Shown: positions 22,634-35,580 of the stretch, in pieces
Position numbering within the stretch: position 1 is the stretch's first letter
Layout: each line of letters starts with the position of its first letter
From: Reclinomonas americana ATCC 50394
Lineage: Eukaryota; Jakobida; Jakobea; Jakobida
Assembly: GCA_048213135.1 (NCBI GenBank)
Contig: PS015022.1
Span: 162,249-226,248, forward strand
Length of the DNA: 64,000 nucleotides
Direction of reading: 5' to 3'
Program-made: the position numbers and the translations under genes
Notes under the pieces: model-generated
The model's input: the letters and a program-made list of their open reading frames with translations, nothing else
Database searches by the model: none
Told to the model about the DNA's origin: nothing

Positions 22634-24117
22634 TCACGTGGCCGAGTCCAGTTCACCACCCGATCCCGACCCTGATGCACCCGACGGTCCAGCTCGCCCT
22701 GCATGCACATGTGAGACCACGTCTCCTCACTCACCACACTCCCCACTCCCCACTTGCCACTCTACCTGCAGCCTCGTCCTCCCTCTTAAACTCCTCAATC
22801 ATCTCCTGCAGCTCGTGCTCCAGCTCATCCTCGGTCATGGTGTCGCGCTCCGAGAACTCGGAACTCAGCGGATCGTGATCGTCAAACGGATCCATCTGCA
22901 CCTCCAGCTGACCGCCGTACTGCCGAGGAAGATCTTCGGGGTTGAAGAACTTGGCCAGCTGCTCCTTCCAGTCACTGCCCAGCACTCGAATCTGTGCACA
23001 GCGAGAGAGAGAGAGGATGAGTGCCTGATTGAGTGATCACAAGCCTGCGGCACAAGAGCACCTTGTTGATCGTGTCCTTTTGCAGGAACGGAGTCACCAC
23101 CGCCCAAATCATGCGGAAATACCACGGCGCATTGATCACAAACGAGCACGCCTGGCGTTCGGGGAAGTTATCCTGCAGGCAATTGGCCAGCGCTTTGCCC
23201 ATCGCCAGATCAATGTTCTTGCGCGACATGTCCGTAAGGTCCATGATCGTCACAAAGTTGTGCACGTCCTTGGGGAAGCTGCGGTGAGCGTGAGCAAGAT
23301 GGTGTGGATTGCGACCAAGCATCACCACCACTCAACTACTTCTTGATGCCCTTGCGCAGCGTGTACACGGCATAGCGCAGAGTGTCCTCGGGCGACGACA
23401 ACTTCGGGTGGTGATTGCGCAGGACGGTGATCTGCCGTCGCATTTACAATGCGTCAATAAGACTGCACTGTACTCATAAAGTGAACACACACAAACCAAT
23501 GTCGGCCGCCCATACTTGTCCTTGCCAGCCCAGAAAGCCTATCCACACAGCAGTGTCAGCAACGTGCATCACCACCAGTGTCGCCCCATCGCGCACTGCA
23601 TCAATCACCTTGCGCTGTCGACGTTGGAACTCGACCACCTCCGGCTTGATCTCGTCCGGTCGGTACTCATCAAGCCATCGAATGTGCGCCTCGGCCAACT
23701 AAATAACAACACATAAGAGAGAGCGGACGTGAGACAAAACAAATATGAGCAGCAGAGCGCACCTTCAGAGTCTCGTCGACTTTGAACTTGCGCGCCTTGA
23801 GGAAGCTGCTCGTGCACAGTGACGCTCAGAGACAGGCAGACAGTCAGACAGAGTGGAAAGAGCGTGACTCACCGCAAGCACTTTTGATCGTCTCTGTGCA
23901 CACGTGTTCGACACACAACGTCAGCACACAAACAAACAAAATCTCTCTCTGTCACACACAGTCAGTGTGTGTGTGTGACTGTGTAAGAGCGCAACTGAGG
24001 CCAACGACGCAGACGGCCTGACGTGTGCACGGCCAAGATCTCCTTGAACTCGTCAAGTGCCTTTGCCTGCTCGTCATTCGTCACCTCAATGAACGGCTTC
24101 GGAAACGACTCGTCCAT
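22634..24117 (-). CDS. SEC14-like CRAL-TRIO lipid-binding protein
   Basis: Starts at 24117 (MDESFPKPFIEVTNDEQAKA) and runs through about seven exons to a stop near 22634. The order fits SEC14: N-terminal CRAL-TRIO-N helices with FLKARKFKVDETL and HIRWLDEYRPDEIKPEVVEF, then VWAADIG, the central sheet and helices FVTIMDLTDMSRKNIDLAMG and DNFPERQACSFVINAPWYF, then VVTPFLQKDTINKV and a closing segment FFNPEDLPRQYGGQ. YP/FPER...NAP is the classic SEC14 motif. After the domain comes an acidic tail, EDELEHELQEMIEEFKREDE, and a short Gly/Ser-rich end whose exact frame depends on the last splice site. Known: SEC14 proteins bind or exchange phosphatidylinositol and other lipids. It is divergent from the FKBP15-like gene and convergent with the TerD-LRR gene. 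Confidence 0.85.
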
Positions 24118-24410
24118 GCTCTACACCCACTTGAAGTCAGCATGATAGATCGCCACTCAACAAACAAGCGACAAGAAGTGTGTCTCAAGCTTCGGACCAA
24201 AAGAACAACAAAATAGAATAAAAAACATAAAGGAATCATTGTGTTGCCCGACGATCACACACACTCGCACTCACTCTCTTACACTGACACACACGAGCAC
24301 ACTGGCTGACGCAACTCTCTCTTTGTGTGTGTGTGCGATGATCGTTGTCTGTTGGTTGCAATGGACGATGGATTGTTGCATTCTCGACTTTTGTGTGTGT
24401 TTTGACTGCA
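24118..24410. promoter_or_regulatory. Divergent promoter region between SEC14-like and FKBP15-like genes
   Basis: 293 bp separate two divergent start codons. An A-rich stretch (AACAACAAAATAGAATAAAAAA) around 24205-24230 is the only AT-rich patch, and the rest is CA/TG repeats. No other feature is visible. Confidence 0.4.
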
Positions 24411-27400
24411 ATGTTTGGTGGAGGCGGTGACGAGGACGATGATTACTTTCCCGTAGAGGGACGCTCTGAGTTGCGTCGTTATGCATGTGTGTGTTTTTGT
24501 GTGTGTGTGAGAGAAGTGTGAGGACATGTTTTGCGCGTGAGTGTGCACTCTCTTGCCTGTGTGCGCTCTTTGTGTGTCAGTGTGAGTGTGTGTGTTGCAG
24601 TTGTGGAGTGAGTGATGCATTCGTGTGTGTGTCTGTGTGAGTTGGGTGTCTTTGTTGCTTGTTTTTCCGACGCGCGCGCGCTCTTTGTCTCTCTCTCGCT
24701 CCCCCTCTGTGCTCTGTGAGCTCTGTGAGAGAGAGAGAGACACTGTGCACTCCACCACTCAGTCAAACGCAGTCTCTCGATCTCATGCATATATTGCGTG
24801 CGGTCATGGCCATGCCGTGTTCACCCCCCTCTCTCACTCTCTGTCTCTCTGTGCGTACACACAGTCGCCTGCAGAACCTCTTCTCGTTGGACTCTGCAGG
24901 GAAGAGCGCCGGCAATGAGTCGTTCAAGTATCGGCCACCGCGCGAACCGAACGCGCCTCGTGGACCAAAGAGTTGCGTCACAAGAGGCAGACAGAGGCAG
25001 AGAGACAGAGAGAGCGGTGCTGACTCCTCCGTGTCCACAGCGAGCGAGGAGGACAACTGGTCCAAGGTCGGCGTGCTGGCGGCGGTTCCAGTGCAGTTGT
25101 ACAAGCTGTTGCGTCGTCCGTCGGTGCTCCACGCGCGTTGTTGTGTGGCGAGTTTCTCCGCTCACTTCTCTCTCTGGCAGTGACTCGAGCACCGGTCAGT
25201 ATGCGTCGCTCGGCAAGGTCGGTGCTGCGCTGATGGCTGCCAATCGACCGGCGACGGAGACCGGCACCAAGCTCAAGTATCAGCTGCTGTGCTATCTGTC
25301 GAACGACAAGGTGTTTGCGGTGGCCACGATGAAGCCCGAGTTCCTGTTTGAGATCAAGAACGAGCAGTACGGCAACTTCACCGATGATTCGGGCTTCCCG
25401 TGCAGTCTGGCGTTCACGTCGGCGGAGCTGGCGGCGGATTTCGCGGCCAAGGTGGCGCTCACGCGCTATCTGTCGTCCACCGACGCGCTCAATGTCGGCA
25501 GTGGCCAGCTCATCACGCAAGATGTGGTGCAAGGTGCCGGCAACCCGGTGGGACCTGGTGACACAGTGGGCGTGGCCTACGCAGGCAGTCTAGTGCGCTT
25601 CCAGGATCTCTCGCTGGCCACACAGTTCGACTCCAATCTCACCTCCGGCAAGCCGTTCCGTGTCACACTCGGACAGTCGCGCGTCATTCAAGGTGTGCAT
25701 TTTTGACGTGTGGCCACTCTTACATGTGTTCCCTTTTGATGGCTGACCACCTGTGTAGGATGGCACGAGGGTATCATGGGCATGCAAAAGGGCACGAAGC
25801 GCTTCCTCGTGATTCCGCCAGGCATGGCCTATGGCGAGGCCGGCATGCCGCCCACCATTCCGAAGAATGCCGTGCTCTTCTTCCAGGTGGAGGTGCAGAA
25901 AGTCAAGTGGAGTGAGGATGTGGCGTCGGCCACAGCTGCCGCGAACGCTGCCGCCGGTGTGGTGGACACGCGTGTGCGATCGGCCTCCACGGCCTCGGCG
26001 TCGTCGCAGGGTGCTGCCGCTGGCGACGCCGGTGCAGCTGGTGCCGCTGGTGGTGACGGAGCGCCTGACGCCAAGGACTCGCTGAGGGCACGCATGGCAC
26101 GCTTGGGACAGGCCACAATGATGGCCTCCCCAGTCGCACCGTCGGCGGCAGGAGCAGCGACGGCGACCGATGCAGACACAGCCGCTGCTCCGCCGACCGA
26201 TGCTTCTCAGGGCGTCGACCCGCAAGCGCAAATGCAGCAGCAACAGCAACAACAGGCACAGATGGCACCGGTGCAAGTAATGCCACAGCAGCAGCAGCAG
26301 CAGCAGCCAATGATGCAACCACAGCAACAGCAGCAGCCGTATGGACAGCCGTTTGGCCAGCCGCAGCCAGGATTCCCTGGACAGTATCCGCAGCAGCAAC
26401 AACAACAACAGCAGCAGCAGCTGGGTGTGTATCCGCAGCAGCAGCAACAACAACAACAACAACCACAACAGTTCCCGCAAGGTGCGTACGGACCGCAACC
26501 GGGACAGCCTGGCTACATGCAGAATGGTGGTGTCGGTGGCATGTACCCCAGTCAAGGCATGTCACCTACTGGCTACGGGCAGCCGCAACAGCAGCAGCAA
26601 CAGCAGCAGGGCTTTGGACAGCCGGGCATGACGCCTGGTGGTCCAATGGATCCCAACACGCCGCGCATGTATGTCAACCAGTACGGGCAGTTGGTGCCAA
26701 TCCTGCAGCAGCAGCCGGCCTTCAACCCCGCCGCGATGCAGCCAGGTACCTTGTGTGCTTCCACCACCACTGCTGATGGATGTAAGATGAGTTGCTCATG
26801 TGTCCCTTGCAGATGCACAGTCGCACGTTGGAGGACACGGCTTCGACAGCCAGCGACCACCCGACGCGCCGCAGTGGGTCGGCCAGATGCTGTCGGGTGT
26901 GGACGTGGTGCTGGGCCGCCTGGACCGCATCAGCACCAAGATTGACCGCGTACAGCGAACGGTGGGCGACAGCGATTTTGAGGGCAGCGCAGTCTCGTCG
27001 TCGCGCAGCAGCAAGCGACGCTCGCACCAGCGCCGTTCGTCTGGCTCCTCCAAACGACGCAGTAGCAGCGGCAGCAAGCACCATCGCCGCGGCAGTCGGC
27101 GGCAGGCAGATGAAGATTCGGAGGCCAGCGACATGTCGCCGCTCTCCAGCAGCGGTGGCTCGGCGTACAGCACGGCCGAGAGCGACGGCGCGGTCTCTGG
27201 CGACGAGGGTGCCAGCGGCAGCGGTGCCACTGGTGAATCGTCTACCCGCCGCCGCACCGCGGCCACCACTGGTTGCGTGAAACAGAGAGTCGGGTGCATA
27301 TTTTGCAATTTTAATCGTATGGATACTGACTGTGTGGTTGGTTACAGAGGCGGTGTCGAAGCGCGCGCGCAAGCGTGCCAAGGACATGGAACAGTATCTG

Positions 27401-30400
27401 GGCGGTGTGGAGCGCATGCAGGGCTGGGTGCTGCGATTGGAGGCCGAGGTGGACGAGAAGAGCAAGACATTGGAGGCCACCAAGAAGAAGCTGCGCGACG
27501 TGCAGGATCGCGCCGACAAGGAGGCGGAGGAGCACAGCAAGTTGTTTGCGGAACGTGGTGACGCGCTCCGGTCGCAAGTGGTGCAACTGACGCAGCAGAG
27601 GGCCGCATTGGAGCGTGACCTGGCCGATCTGCAAGTTCGCTGCGAGCAGTACGAGAAGGACCTGAGTGAGCTGAAGAAGACGCACGCTGTTGTGGTCGGC
27701 GAGGATGCTGCACGACGGGTTTGTGCTACTTCCACCAATGCACCTGAATGGTCTTGGTCACTGACGATGTGCGTGCGCGTGTGTGCAGACGGAGCTGGTG
27801 GAGGCCAATCAGAAGCTGCGCGATGCCAGCACTGAAGTCGGACGATTGCGCGACGAGATGGACGGATTGCGTGCGCAGCTGCGCGAGGGTGCGGCGTGTG
27901 CCTTGTACCTTACCTTTTCTTGTTTGTGCGACTGATTTGTTGTTTCCGGGAGCAGAGCGCTCGCTCCGTGAGGCCGCCAGTGCCAAGGTGGAGGCGCTGG
28001 AGGAGGAGCTGACGGACTTGCGTGGCGTGAAGGAGAAGGCCGGCTCGCGTCTGGACGAGCTCAAGGCCAAGAGCCGTCAGCAGCGCGAGTCCATGGAGGC
28101 TGACTTTGAGAAGACCCGCAAGGAGTTGCAGGCGGAGATTGATCGTCTTCAGGAGGCGCTCAATCAGGAACGGTCAGTTTGTGTGTGTGAGAGTGAGAGC
28201 GAGCGAATCTGCGCTGCTGGTGCTGACTCCGACGATTGCATATTCAGCACGCGGTCGGAGGCCACCACTGGCGAGCGCTTGCGCCAGTCGCAGACTGAAA
28301 TCGAAGCTCGATGGAAGGAGGTTGCGGAGAAGCGTGAGGCTGCCGCGTACCAGGCGGCTCGCAATGAGGTTTGTGTTCTGGCCAAGAGGCAGGAGAACTG
28401 TGATGTACTCATTGTTTGTGCAGGCCGAATTGATGCTGCAGCAGAGAGTGGCCGAGGTGCGTGCGGAGACGCAGCAGCTGCTGGCCGATCGCGAACAGCA
28501 GCACAAGGCGACGCTGGCCGACGCTCTGGCCAAGGTCGACGCCACCTACCGTGCCAAGATTGTGCAACTGCAGGAGGCCACCAAGCAGCAAAAGTTGTGT
28601 GCTGCACCGTGGGAAGGGGAGGTGAACTCAGAATCACTTTTGTCTCATGCGTGTCAACAGGAGTGCACGCGATCAGCAGTTTGTCGGGGCGCTGGAGGAG
28701 CGCAACAAGGCGATCGAGAAGCTGAATGAGCAGCTGGTGGCGGCGCGCCAGGAGCGACAGAAGCTGATTGAGGACGCACGCGCGCGACTTGCCGAGATGC
28801 AGAAGCGCTACGCCGCATCGTCGTCTGCGGCGGCTGAGAACAGTGGCTACGCAGCCGAGGATGTGAAGTTGGTACGTCGTGGCGCATGTGTGAGGACACA
28901 GTCAGTGCTTGCGCCAACTCACACGTATTTTTTGCAGGCCATGAATCGTATCTACGTCGACTTTGAAAAGTCAGTCGACAAGTCGGCGAGCTATCCGAGT
29001 TTCGTGTTGTTGTGCCTTTCGTGCATGCATCGGCATTCTGACCTTTCATGCTTCTGCAGCTCGCGAAGTGTTGACAAAGCTGGTGGCCACCATCAAGAGC
29101 GTCACGGCGCGCTTCATGGCTGGAGAGCTGGTGGACGACGACGATGACGATGAGGAGGAGGACGAGGAAGAAGAAGAGGAGGAGGAGGCGGAGGAGGAGG
29201 AAGAGGAGGCGCCTGCAGTGGCGGCTGCTGGCTCGGTGTCGGTGGGAGAGGCTGATGAAGATGAGGAGGAGGAGGAGGAGGAAGCGGCTGTTGGCGAGGC
29301 CGTGCCGCCGCCTGTGGTTGCCGCAGTGTTGCCATCTCCTGTTGTATCGCCGCACGATGTACACGTGGTGGTGTCAAGTTCGGCGCCGAGCGCGCACCAT
29401 GCGGTGCCGGAGCACGTCGCTGCCAGCAGCTCTGCGCCAGAAGTTGTGGCGGTCGAACAGCCGGAGGAAGAGGTGGCCGCGCAAGTGGAAGCAGAGGAGG
29501 AGGTGGTCGTGGCGGAGGAGGAGGAGGAGGACGAAGCGCCAGCAGAGACCTCGGTTGTCGACGCTCCGCGTGCGCCTTCACCCGCATCAGCACCTGCTCC
29601 GGAACCGGTGGTTGCCCCCGCTCCGGCTCCAGTGCCTGTGCCAGCTCCAGCTCCAGTGCCTACTGCCGCACCTGAACCAGTGCCAGTCGCGACGATTGCC
29701 GTCAGTCAGCCACCGCCACCACTGTCACCGCCACCAGTGGCACCAGCACCTGCTTCACCGGCTGGTGTCCGCGTGCTGTCGGTCGAGTCGGCGGCACCGG
29801 CACCGACGCCGGAGAAATCACCGCTGAAGACGGCCGATGCCGCAAGCGGTTTGTTTGGCACCGATGAAGACGCAGAGCATGTCACTGCTCCTCCGTCGGC
29901 CGAAAAGAAGCCGTCTGGAGCCGCCGCCGCCGCTGCAACAGTCAAGGCCAGCAGCGCTGGTGGACTGTTTGGCGACGGAGACGATGATGAGGCTGGAGGG
30001 ATTTTCGGCGACGGAGACGCGTTGCGTGCTGACAGAATTTCCTTTTTGTGCTTTTATTGTTTGCTTGTGCTCACTGTTGGGCACTCTGACAGTCCGGCGG
30101 AGCGCAAGCCAGCTCGCCCTGCTGCGTCTGCAGCCAAGAAGAATGCACCACCACCGAAGCAGTCATCATCATCGTTGTTTGGCGATGACGACGACACGGA
30201 AGACATTCTCGGTGGATTGCCTGTTGGTGCGTTGACTTGGCAACCAGGTTCTCTCTCTCCCTCCTGTGTGTTGACGTCTTCTCTGCAGCCGCGCCATCCT
30301 CGTCATCATCGTCGTCCGGTGGTCGTGGGGCGCGCCGTGTTGTTGCCGAGGACACGGGCTTGGATGCGGCTCCTGTGGACGAGATCTTTGGTGATCCACT

Positions 30401-30579
30401 GGCGGCAACGGCCGCCGCCAACGCCGCAGCTGCAGCACCTCCACGAACGGTTTGTTTTCATCGATCGTCTTCTGAATCAAGTCCGTGTGTGGCTCACACT
30501 CTTTGGTGTCGTTGTTGCTGCGCAGCGCCAAGCCAAGGCTGCAGTGTCTACCATCTCCGACGACGAGTTGTTCAACTAA
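24411..30579 (+). CDS. FKBP15-like protein (FKBP domain, Q-rich linker, long coiled coil, acidic LFGD-motif tail)
   Basis: Starts MFGGGGDEDDDYFP at 24411, which mirrors the MFG.G.EDD start of FKBP15/WAFL, then RLQNLFSLDSAGK and an N-terminal WH1-like region (YASLGKVGAALMAANRPATE...FLFEIKNEQYG). The FKBP domain follows (VGPGDTVGVAYAG, FDSNLTSGKPFRVTLGQSRV, GWHEGIMGMQKGTKRFLVIP, VLFFQVEVQKVKW), around 25500-25915. Next is a Gln-rich stretch (26225-26620), Ser/Arg-rich linkers and several exons of heptad coiled coil (27340-28980), then a Glu-rich run and an Ala/Pro-rich spacer. The tail carries repeated acidic Phe motifs, LFGDGDDDEAGGIFGD and SLFGDDDDTEDILGG. The stop is at 30577-30579. Known: FKBP15 sits on early endosomes and links to actin/WASH regulation. 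Peptidyl-prolyl activity here is uncertain, because several FKBP12 active-site aromatics are not obvious. Confidence 0.8.
26226..26620 (+). repeat. CAG/CAA-encoded polyglutamine-rich region
   Basis: Clusters of CAG and CAA codons encode Gln runs of up to about nine residues, interleaved with Pro/Gly/Met-rich sequence, inside the FKBP15-like gene. The mixture of CAG and CAA and the retained frame point to coding constraint rather than simple microsatellite expansion. Confidence 0.9.
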
Positions 30580-30754
30580 ACCGATATGCACCTGTCGCCG
30601 CTGTGACCACGAGACGAATGAAAAGGATTAATGTCTACAAAAAACAACTTTTGACGCATAGTGCACAGCTTTTTTTTACTTGGCTGTTTTTTTGTTGATG
30701 ATGTTGATGGAGATACAGTGTGAGGTCGATTATCTGCAAATAGAGAGTGATGAG

Positions 30755-33700
30755 TCAAGAGTTTCTGGGGAGCGGAGAGATGATGTGGCGAAACTGTGAC
30801 CGTGATTCGTCGTTTTGATCAAAGTCTGTGTGTGCAAGGAGGGTGGGTGAGTCACTTGGACTGTACGGATCCTTTGCACCTGTGCAGCTCACACTCACCA
30901 CTTGATTGCTCGGTAGCTTCAGGAGTAATGGGAGAATTGAGTGAAACGCACTTTTCACACAGGTAGGAGGCGAGACAACTCACCTTGTGGTGAGAAATCA
31001 TCTGTGCGACAAGCAAGCATGCACAGTCAGCAAGTGACACCAAATAACGGAATGCAGACAACGAGACGACGCACCCATGGAGTCAAAGTCCGAGTTCGAG
31101 AGCAACTCATCCTCGTCGGCAGAGCCCACTGGCTGCCATTCGCGCTGCGCGGACTTGGCAAGTGCCTCGGGGACAGCTGTAAAGAGAGGTGAGACAGTGG
31201 AACCACGGCGGCACAAGGGTTGGAAGTTCACTGACCCGAGTCTTCCAAGTTGGCGACATCGGCTACGCATGGATAATGGGAGTCGTGAGCGACAGCAACA
31301 GTCAAGAGAGCGACGTGGGGAGACACGACTATGAACCATTCTCAGTGTTGTTGACTTGATCAAAGTCGGCGGCTGTTTTCACCGTGAGTAACTGGTGGTA
31401 TCGAGCACACCATGCACACACACACACACACACCAAACGCACCGTACTCAGCACCTGGAACCTGCAACTGGGTCTGCTGCAATTGCTCCTGTGCCACCGG
31501 CTGCGAGGCGTAGTCCAGTCCATTTCCTGCACAAGAGAAATTAAGATGAAGAAAACCCCACACAAGCAACAACACTCAATACTGCAGACCGAGAGTCAGC
31601 GTGTGTGCGAGTTCCAGGTGGTGCTGTTGCATGGCAGCACGCGAGCGCACAGAGAGGCACTTCCATGGCGCCGTAGAGGCGCGGCCACCGCTGCGCGCGG
31701 CCTTGGAGCACAGCTTGCGGGCGCGTCGGCGGAGGATCTTCAGTCGGCAAAGGTACTTGTCCGGCGCCTGCAGCTTCTTGCACTTGCGGTAGCGACGCTG
31801 TTAAGATGGTATGTGAGTGAAGAGTATGGTGTGATACCAGTGAAAGCTGCACAAACCAGTTGTTTGCGAGTGAGCAGCGAGCGCAGCGGCAAGCCACCTG
31901 CCATGATGAGGTGGTGAGAATAACATGAGAAACAACACCGCCACGCTGCAAGTCACTCACGTGATCGGCGGCTGCGGCCACGGCGAGAGCGAGCACGGGG
32001 GCGACGGGGAGCAGCATCGTCGGCTGCAATGAACAAGAAATGAGCAAAAAGCATTCGCTAGTGGTGTAGGGACAAGACGAACCGTCGTCACCACCGCGGC
32101 GGCGGCGCAGCTTCTTCTGCGGCTTCTCGTCGTCTGCAACACACATGTTGGAGACACCAAAAAAACAAACAGGGAGTAACACACTCTCCGATCACTCACC
32201 ATCATCGTCGCCGGCTGCAGGAGCAGCACGACGGCGTCGTTGGCGTCGGCGAGGCGGGTCTGCAAGAGCGGAGATCAGAGTTGTGGTGAGGGGTGTTACG
32301 CGTGTTGACGAAAGCATACCAACGTCGTCATCGTCCACGGCCAGACTGCCGGCCGACTTGCGCGGTCGTCGTCTCGCTGTGTTTCCACTTTGGTGAATGA
32401 CTGACCATCAACGCAAGGACAACAACAAATATCGCGTACCCGGCATATCATCAGCATCGTCTGTGGAAGGCATCTTGGGTGCCGGGGCCACAGCGTCGGC
32501 ATCGTCGTCCTCGTTCAGGCTGCGACGCGGGCGACGGCGGGAGCGGCGGCGACGGCGGCCAACGCTCTCGTTGCTGTCGTCGTCCTGGTCAGCGTCGCGC
32601 ACCTTTCTCGTGCGTCGTCTGCGAGCTGGCCTGTCGACCTCGTCGTCTGCACGTGCATCAACACCAGAGTGAGGGACACGGCAACAAACTAATGCACACA
32701 CGTGTTGAGTTGTGCTCACCAGGGGCGTCGTCAGCATCGCGTGAGCGACGAGAGCGGCGCTTGGGAAGCGCGGCGGCATCGTCACCATCCTCGTCGTTGG
32801 AGGCGCGACGACGGCGGCGGCGGCCGAAGCGTTCCACGGACTGGTCGCTCTCCTCGTCGACATCCCGGGAAGCGCGACGACGACGACGGCGCTTGGGCGC
32901 AGCATCGTCACGGACTGCAGGCACTCGTGAATTAGCAAGTCGCCACTATGATGAGTGCGAGGTCTTGAACGCAACTGCTGCTGTCGCCGTCCTCGTTGTC
33001 GTCGCTCTGCTTGCGGCTGTTGCGACGGCGGCGGCGTGGGCGCGCATCGGCGTCTATGTTGCAATATGTCAGCGAACGACTTGAGAGTGGTCACAGGCAA
33101 CGACAGAGAAAGGGGAGGCGAACCGAGGCCGTCAGCATCCGAGTCGCGGTTGCGGTTGCGATTGCGTCTGCGACGGGCAACTGCGAGCACAACAAGATAA
33201 AAGTCAGCCAGAAATGCGACAGGGTGGGAAATGAATATATATGATCTCATCCACGAGCCTCGTGCACGCAGAGCTGCAGGGGGGAAGAGGAGATGAGAGA
33301 CAAGTGACCGTGCGGCATGCAAGATGGAGAATCACAAACCGCGATGCAGGCGTCCAAGTTCTTGGGCAAGTCGGCGCACTGAATCTGCGTGGATGTGAAG
33401 CGCATCAGCCAATAACACCCACCAGTGAAACACTGTGAAGGGTGACATACCAGAAACATGGCGGCTGGGCTGCAACTCGCCACCTTCTTCTTCGGCGGCA
33501 TCACCGCCTTCCTGGCGAGGACGACGGCGGCGACGGCCACCAGCCTGCTCCTCGTCCTGGTCACGCGAGTCACGACGGCGGCGACGGCGGCCACCAGTCT
33601 GCTCCTCGTCCTCGGCACCACCGCGGTCACGGCGACGGCGGTCGCGCATGTCCGAGACGCGGGACGCTGTGCAGGGGGTTGTCAGCAACGTGATAACGAG

Positions 33701-35451
33701 CAGCACGCAGCACACTTCAACCACACGTACCGAGGCGGCGACGGCACTTGCGGGCCTTGGCGCGCCAGATCTTCAGCTTGCGCACGGCAGTGGAGAGCGT
33801 GCGCTTGGCACGGCGGAGCAGGTTGCGCGCCTTGCGGTACTTGCGGCTCATGGCCGAGTTGGCCGTGTTAGAGGAGCTGCGCTCCTGCTCACGCCACTGC
33901 TGCACACGCTGACGCATGCGCATCAGGCGGCGACGAGCCGATACGACGGCGCGCTTCAGACGCGAGTTGTTGACGCGAATGCGGCGCAACAATGCATTCT
34001 GGCGCTTCAGTCGAATCACTGCGCGCTTTGCGTTGCGTCGGACATCCTGTGAATCGCCACCAAAGATCAGCACTGTGTGTGTGTGTGTGAAGGTGCGATG
34101 TGAAGGCACGGGTTTTTACCTCGTCCTCGTCCTTCAGCTTGCCGTAGCTGCCGGTGCATGCGCGGGCCTGGCGAGCAGCACGCCGCAGCCGCTGGTACAG
34201 GTTGCGGTTCTGCTCCGTGCATCCCACACCGGCTGCAAATGTCATCGGGGAGAAGATGAGCAACACACCGCATTGAAAGGAGTTTTCGCACGCACCCTTT
34301 CGGTACTTGACAAGCATGTTCTTGAAGAGGTGCGTCTGAGCCTTGTAGTGCTGCACAGTGCGACGGAGCTGCGATACGCAAATGTCATGCGCCGGGCAGA
34401 GGAGGGGAAGAGATGTGCCCGCGTCTCCCCCACGCAACATGCAGGATCTCACGCCACTGGTGCATGATCTTTTGTGTGTACCGTGAAGTCGCAGCGTTGC
34501 GCCCGCCATACGACTGCGAGCCACCATACGACTGCGAGCCACCACCATACGAGCTGCGGCCAGAAAAGTCGTCGTTGCCAAACGACGACGCGGAGGAAGA
34601 GGGGGGCGGAAAGTACGACGGAGTCCGCGCAACCACACCGCCACGCACGCCACTCCTGCCTCCCAGATTGTCAAACGGATTCGAGGCAAACGGATTGCGG
34701 CTGGCTGCTGCTCCCCCGCGGCTGCCAACACCAGCACCGCCACCGGTAAAACGATCGCCACGACGCAGTGGATCCATCAGCGGATCCTCACCCGTCGGGT
34801 CAATGGGAGGCGGATCCAGCGGGCCACCCATTCCATCGTCGCCCAGTCCATTGCCATCGACATCGGAGAAGGCGTCGCCGTAATCTGCTGACAGGCACAC
34901 GAATGATTGTCACGATCAGCGGTGTCAATGAAGAAACGAAAAGAGTGAGCGTGCGACGCACTCTCGTCGTCGAGTTGCGCGAGAAGTTGCACTGCGCTCA
35001 TGACCATCGAATCAGTGCAAACTTATGTCACACTCACAGTGCAAAGTGGACCGCGCACGCACCCAAGTCAGCATCTGTCAATGAGCTGCTGATGTCCTCC
35101 TCGTCGTCCATGTTTGACGCTGCTCAACGATGATGAGAGAGTGGAATGAATGAAAGACGCACACAAAATCGGCGCAACGTCTGAGCAAGTCATCGTCGAT
35201 GTTGCCACCTTGCTCAGCCCACACTGCTGGTGACTCTGTGCCACACATAACGTTACACACGCACACAAAGAGAGAGAGACACTCACGCGCGCGCATACCA
35301 TCAACAACCTGCACACACACACACAAAGGAAATGATCAGTGTCTCTCTCTCTCTTTGTCACATACAGACAGGCACACACCTGCGAGTGCACCGCCACTGC
35401 CACTGTCGCCACCACGAGCGACAGTAACAGAAGCAGCACTACTCTGCGCAT
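30755..35451 (-). CDS. Secreted multi-exon protein of alternating Arg-rich and Asp-rich blocks
   Basis: The start ATG at 35451 gives a clear signal peptide, MRRVVLLLLLSLVVATVAVA, cut near VHSQ. More than twenty short exons follow, each flanked by GT...AG introns. An early exon is Gly/Ser/Asp-rich (SDVDGNGLGDDGMGG, GGGSQSYGGSQSYGG). Middle exons are basic helices with Cys (RRIRVNNSRLKRAVVSARRR; KARKCRRRL; ACTGSYGKLKDEDE). Many later exons repeat one theme: a block of four to seven Arg followed by an acidic block, as in KRRRRRRASRDVDEESD, RFGRRRRRRASNDEDGDD and RRRSRRRPRRSLNEDDD, often closing with DDADDMPG-like ends. A Cys-bearing exon reads GGCYWLMRFTSTQIQCADLP. The final exon (FDQNDESRSQFRHIISPLPR) stops at 30755. 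No family is recognised. The zwitterionic design suggests a matrix or mineral-binding role, which is inference only. Exon joins were not all checked. Confidence 0.6.
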
Positions 35452-35580
35452 GAAGAAGAGCACACAACAACAAAAAGATATTCAACGTGCTCGCGCAAGA
35501 TATCTGCACCACAACTGTCCACTGATCATTGACTGACTGAGCGAGAGAGACAACAGAGAAGGCCGGCAGCGGTCTTTGCG
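35452..35580. promoter_or_regulatory. 129-bp divergent promoter between two secreted-protein genes
   Basis: The two start codons, one on each strand, are only 129 bp apart. Both products begin with a hydrophobic secretion signal, so a shared promoter and co-expression are plausible. The segment has an A-rich patch (CACAACAACAAAAAG) and no other visible element. Confidence 0.5.

Noticed and set aside
26226-26620. Q-rich region as a random CAG microsatellite rather than coding
   Set aside because: Mixed CAG/CAA codons, interspersed Pro/Gly/Met residues and an intact frame continuous with the FKBP domain indicate real coding sequence.
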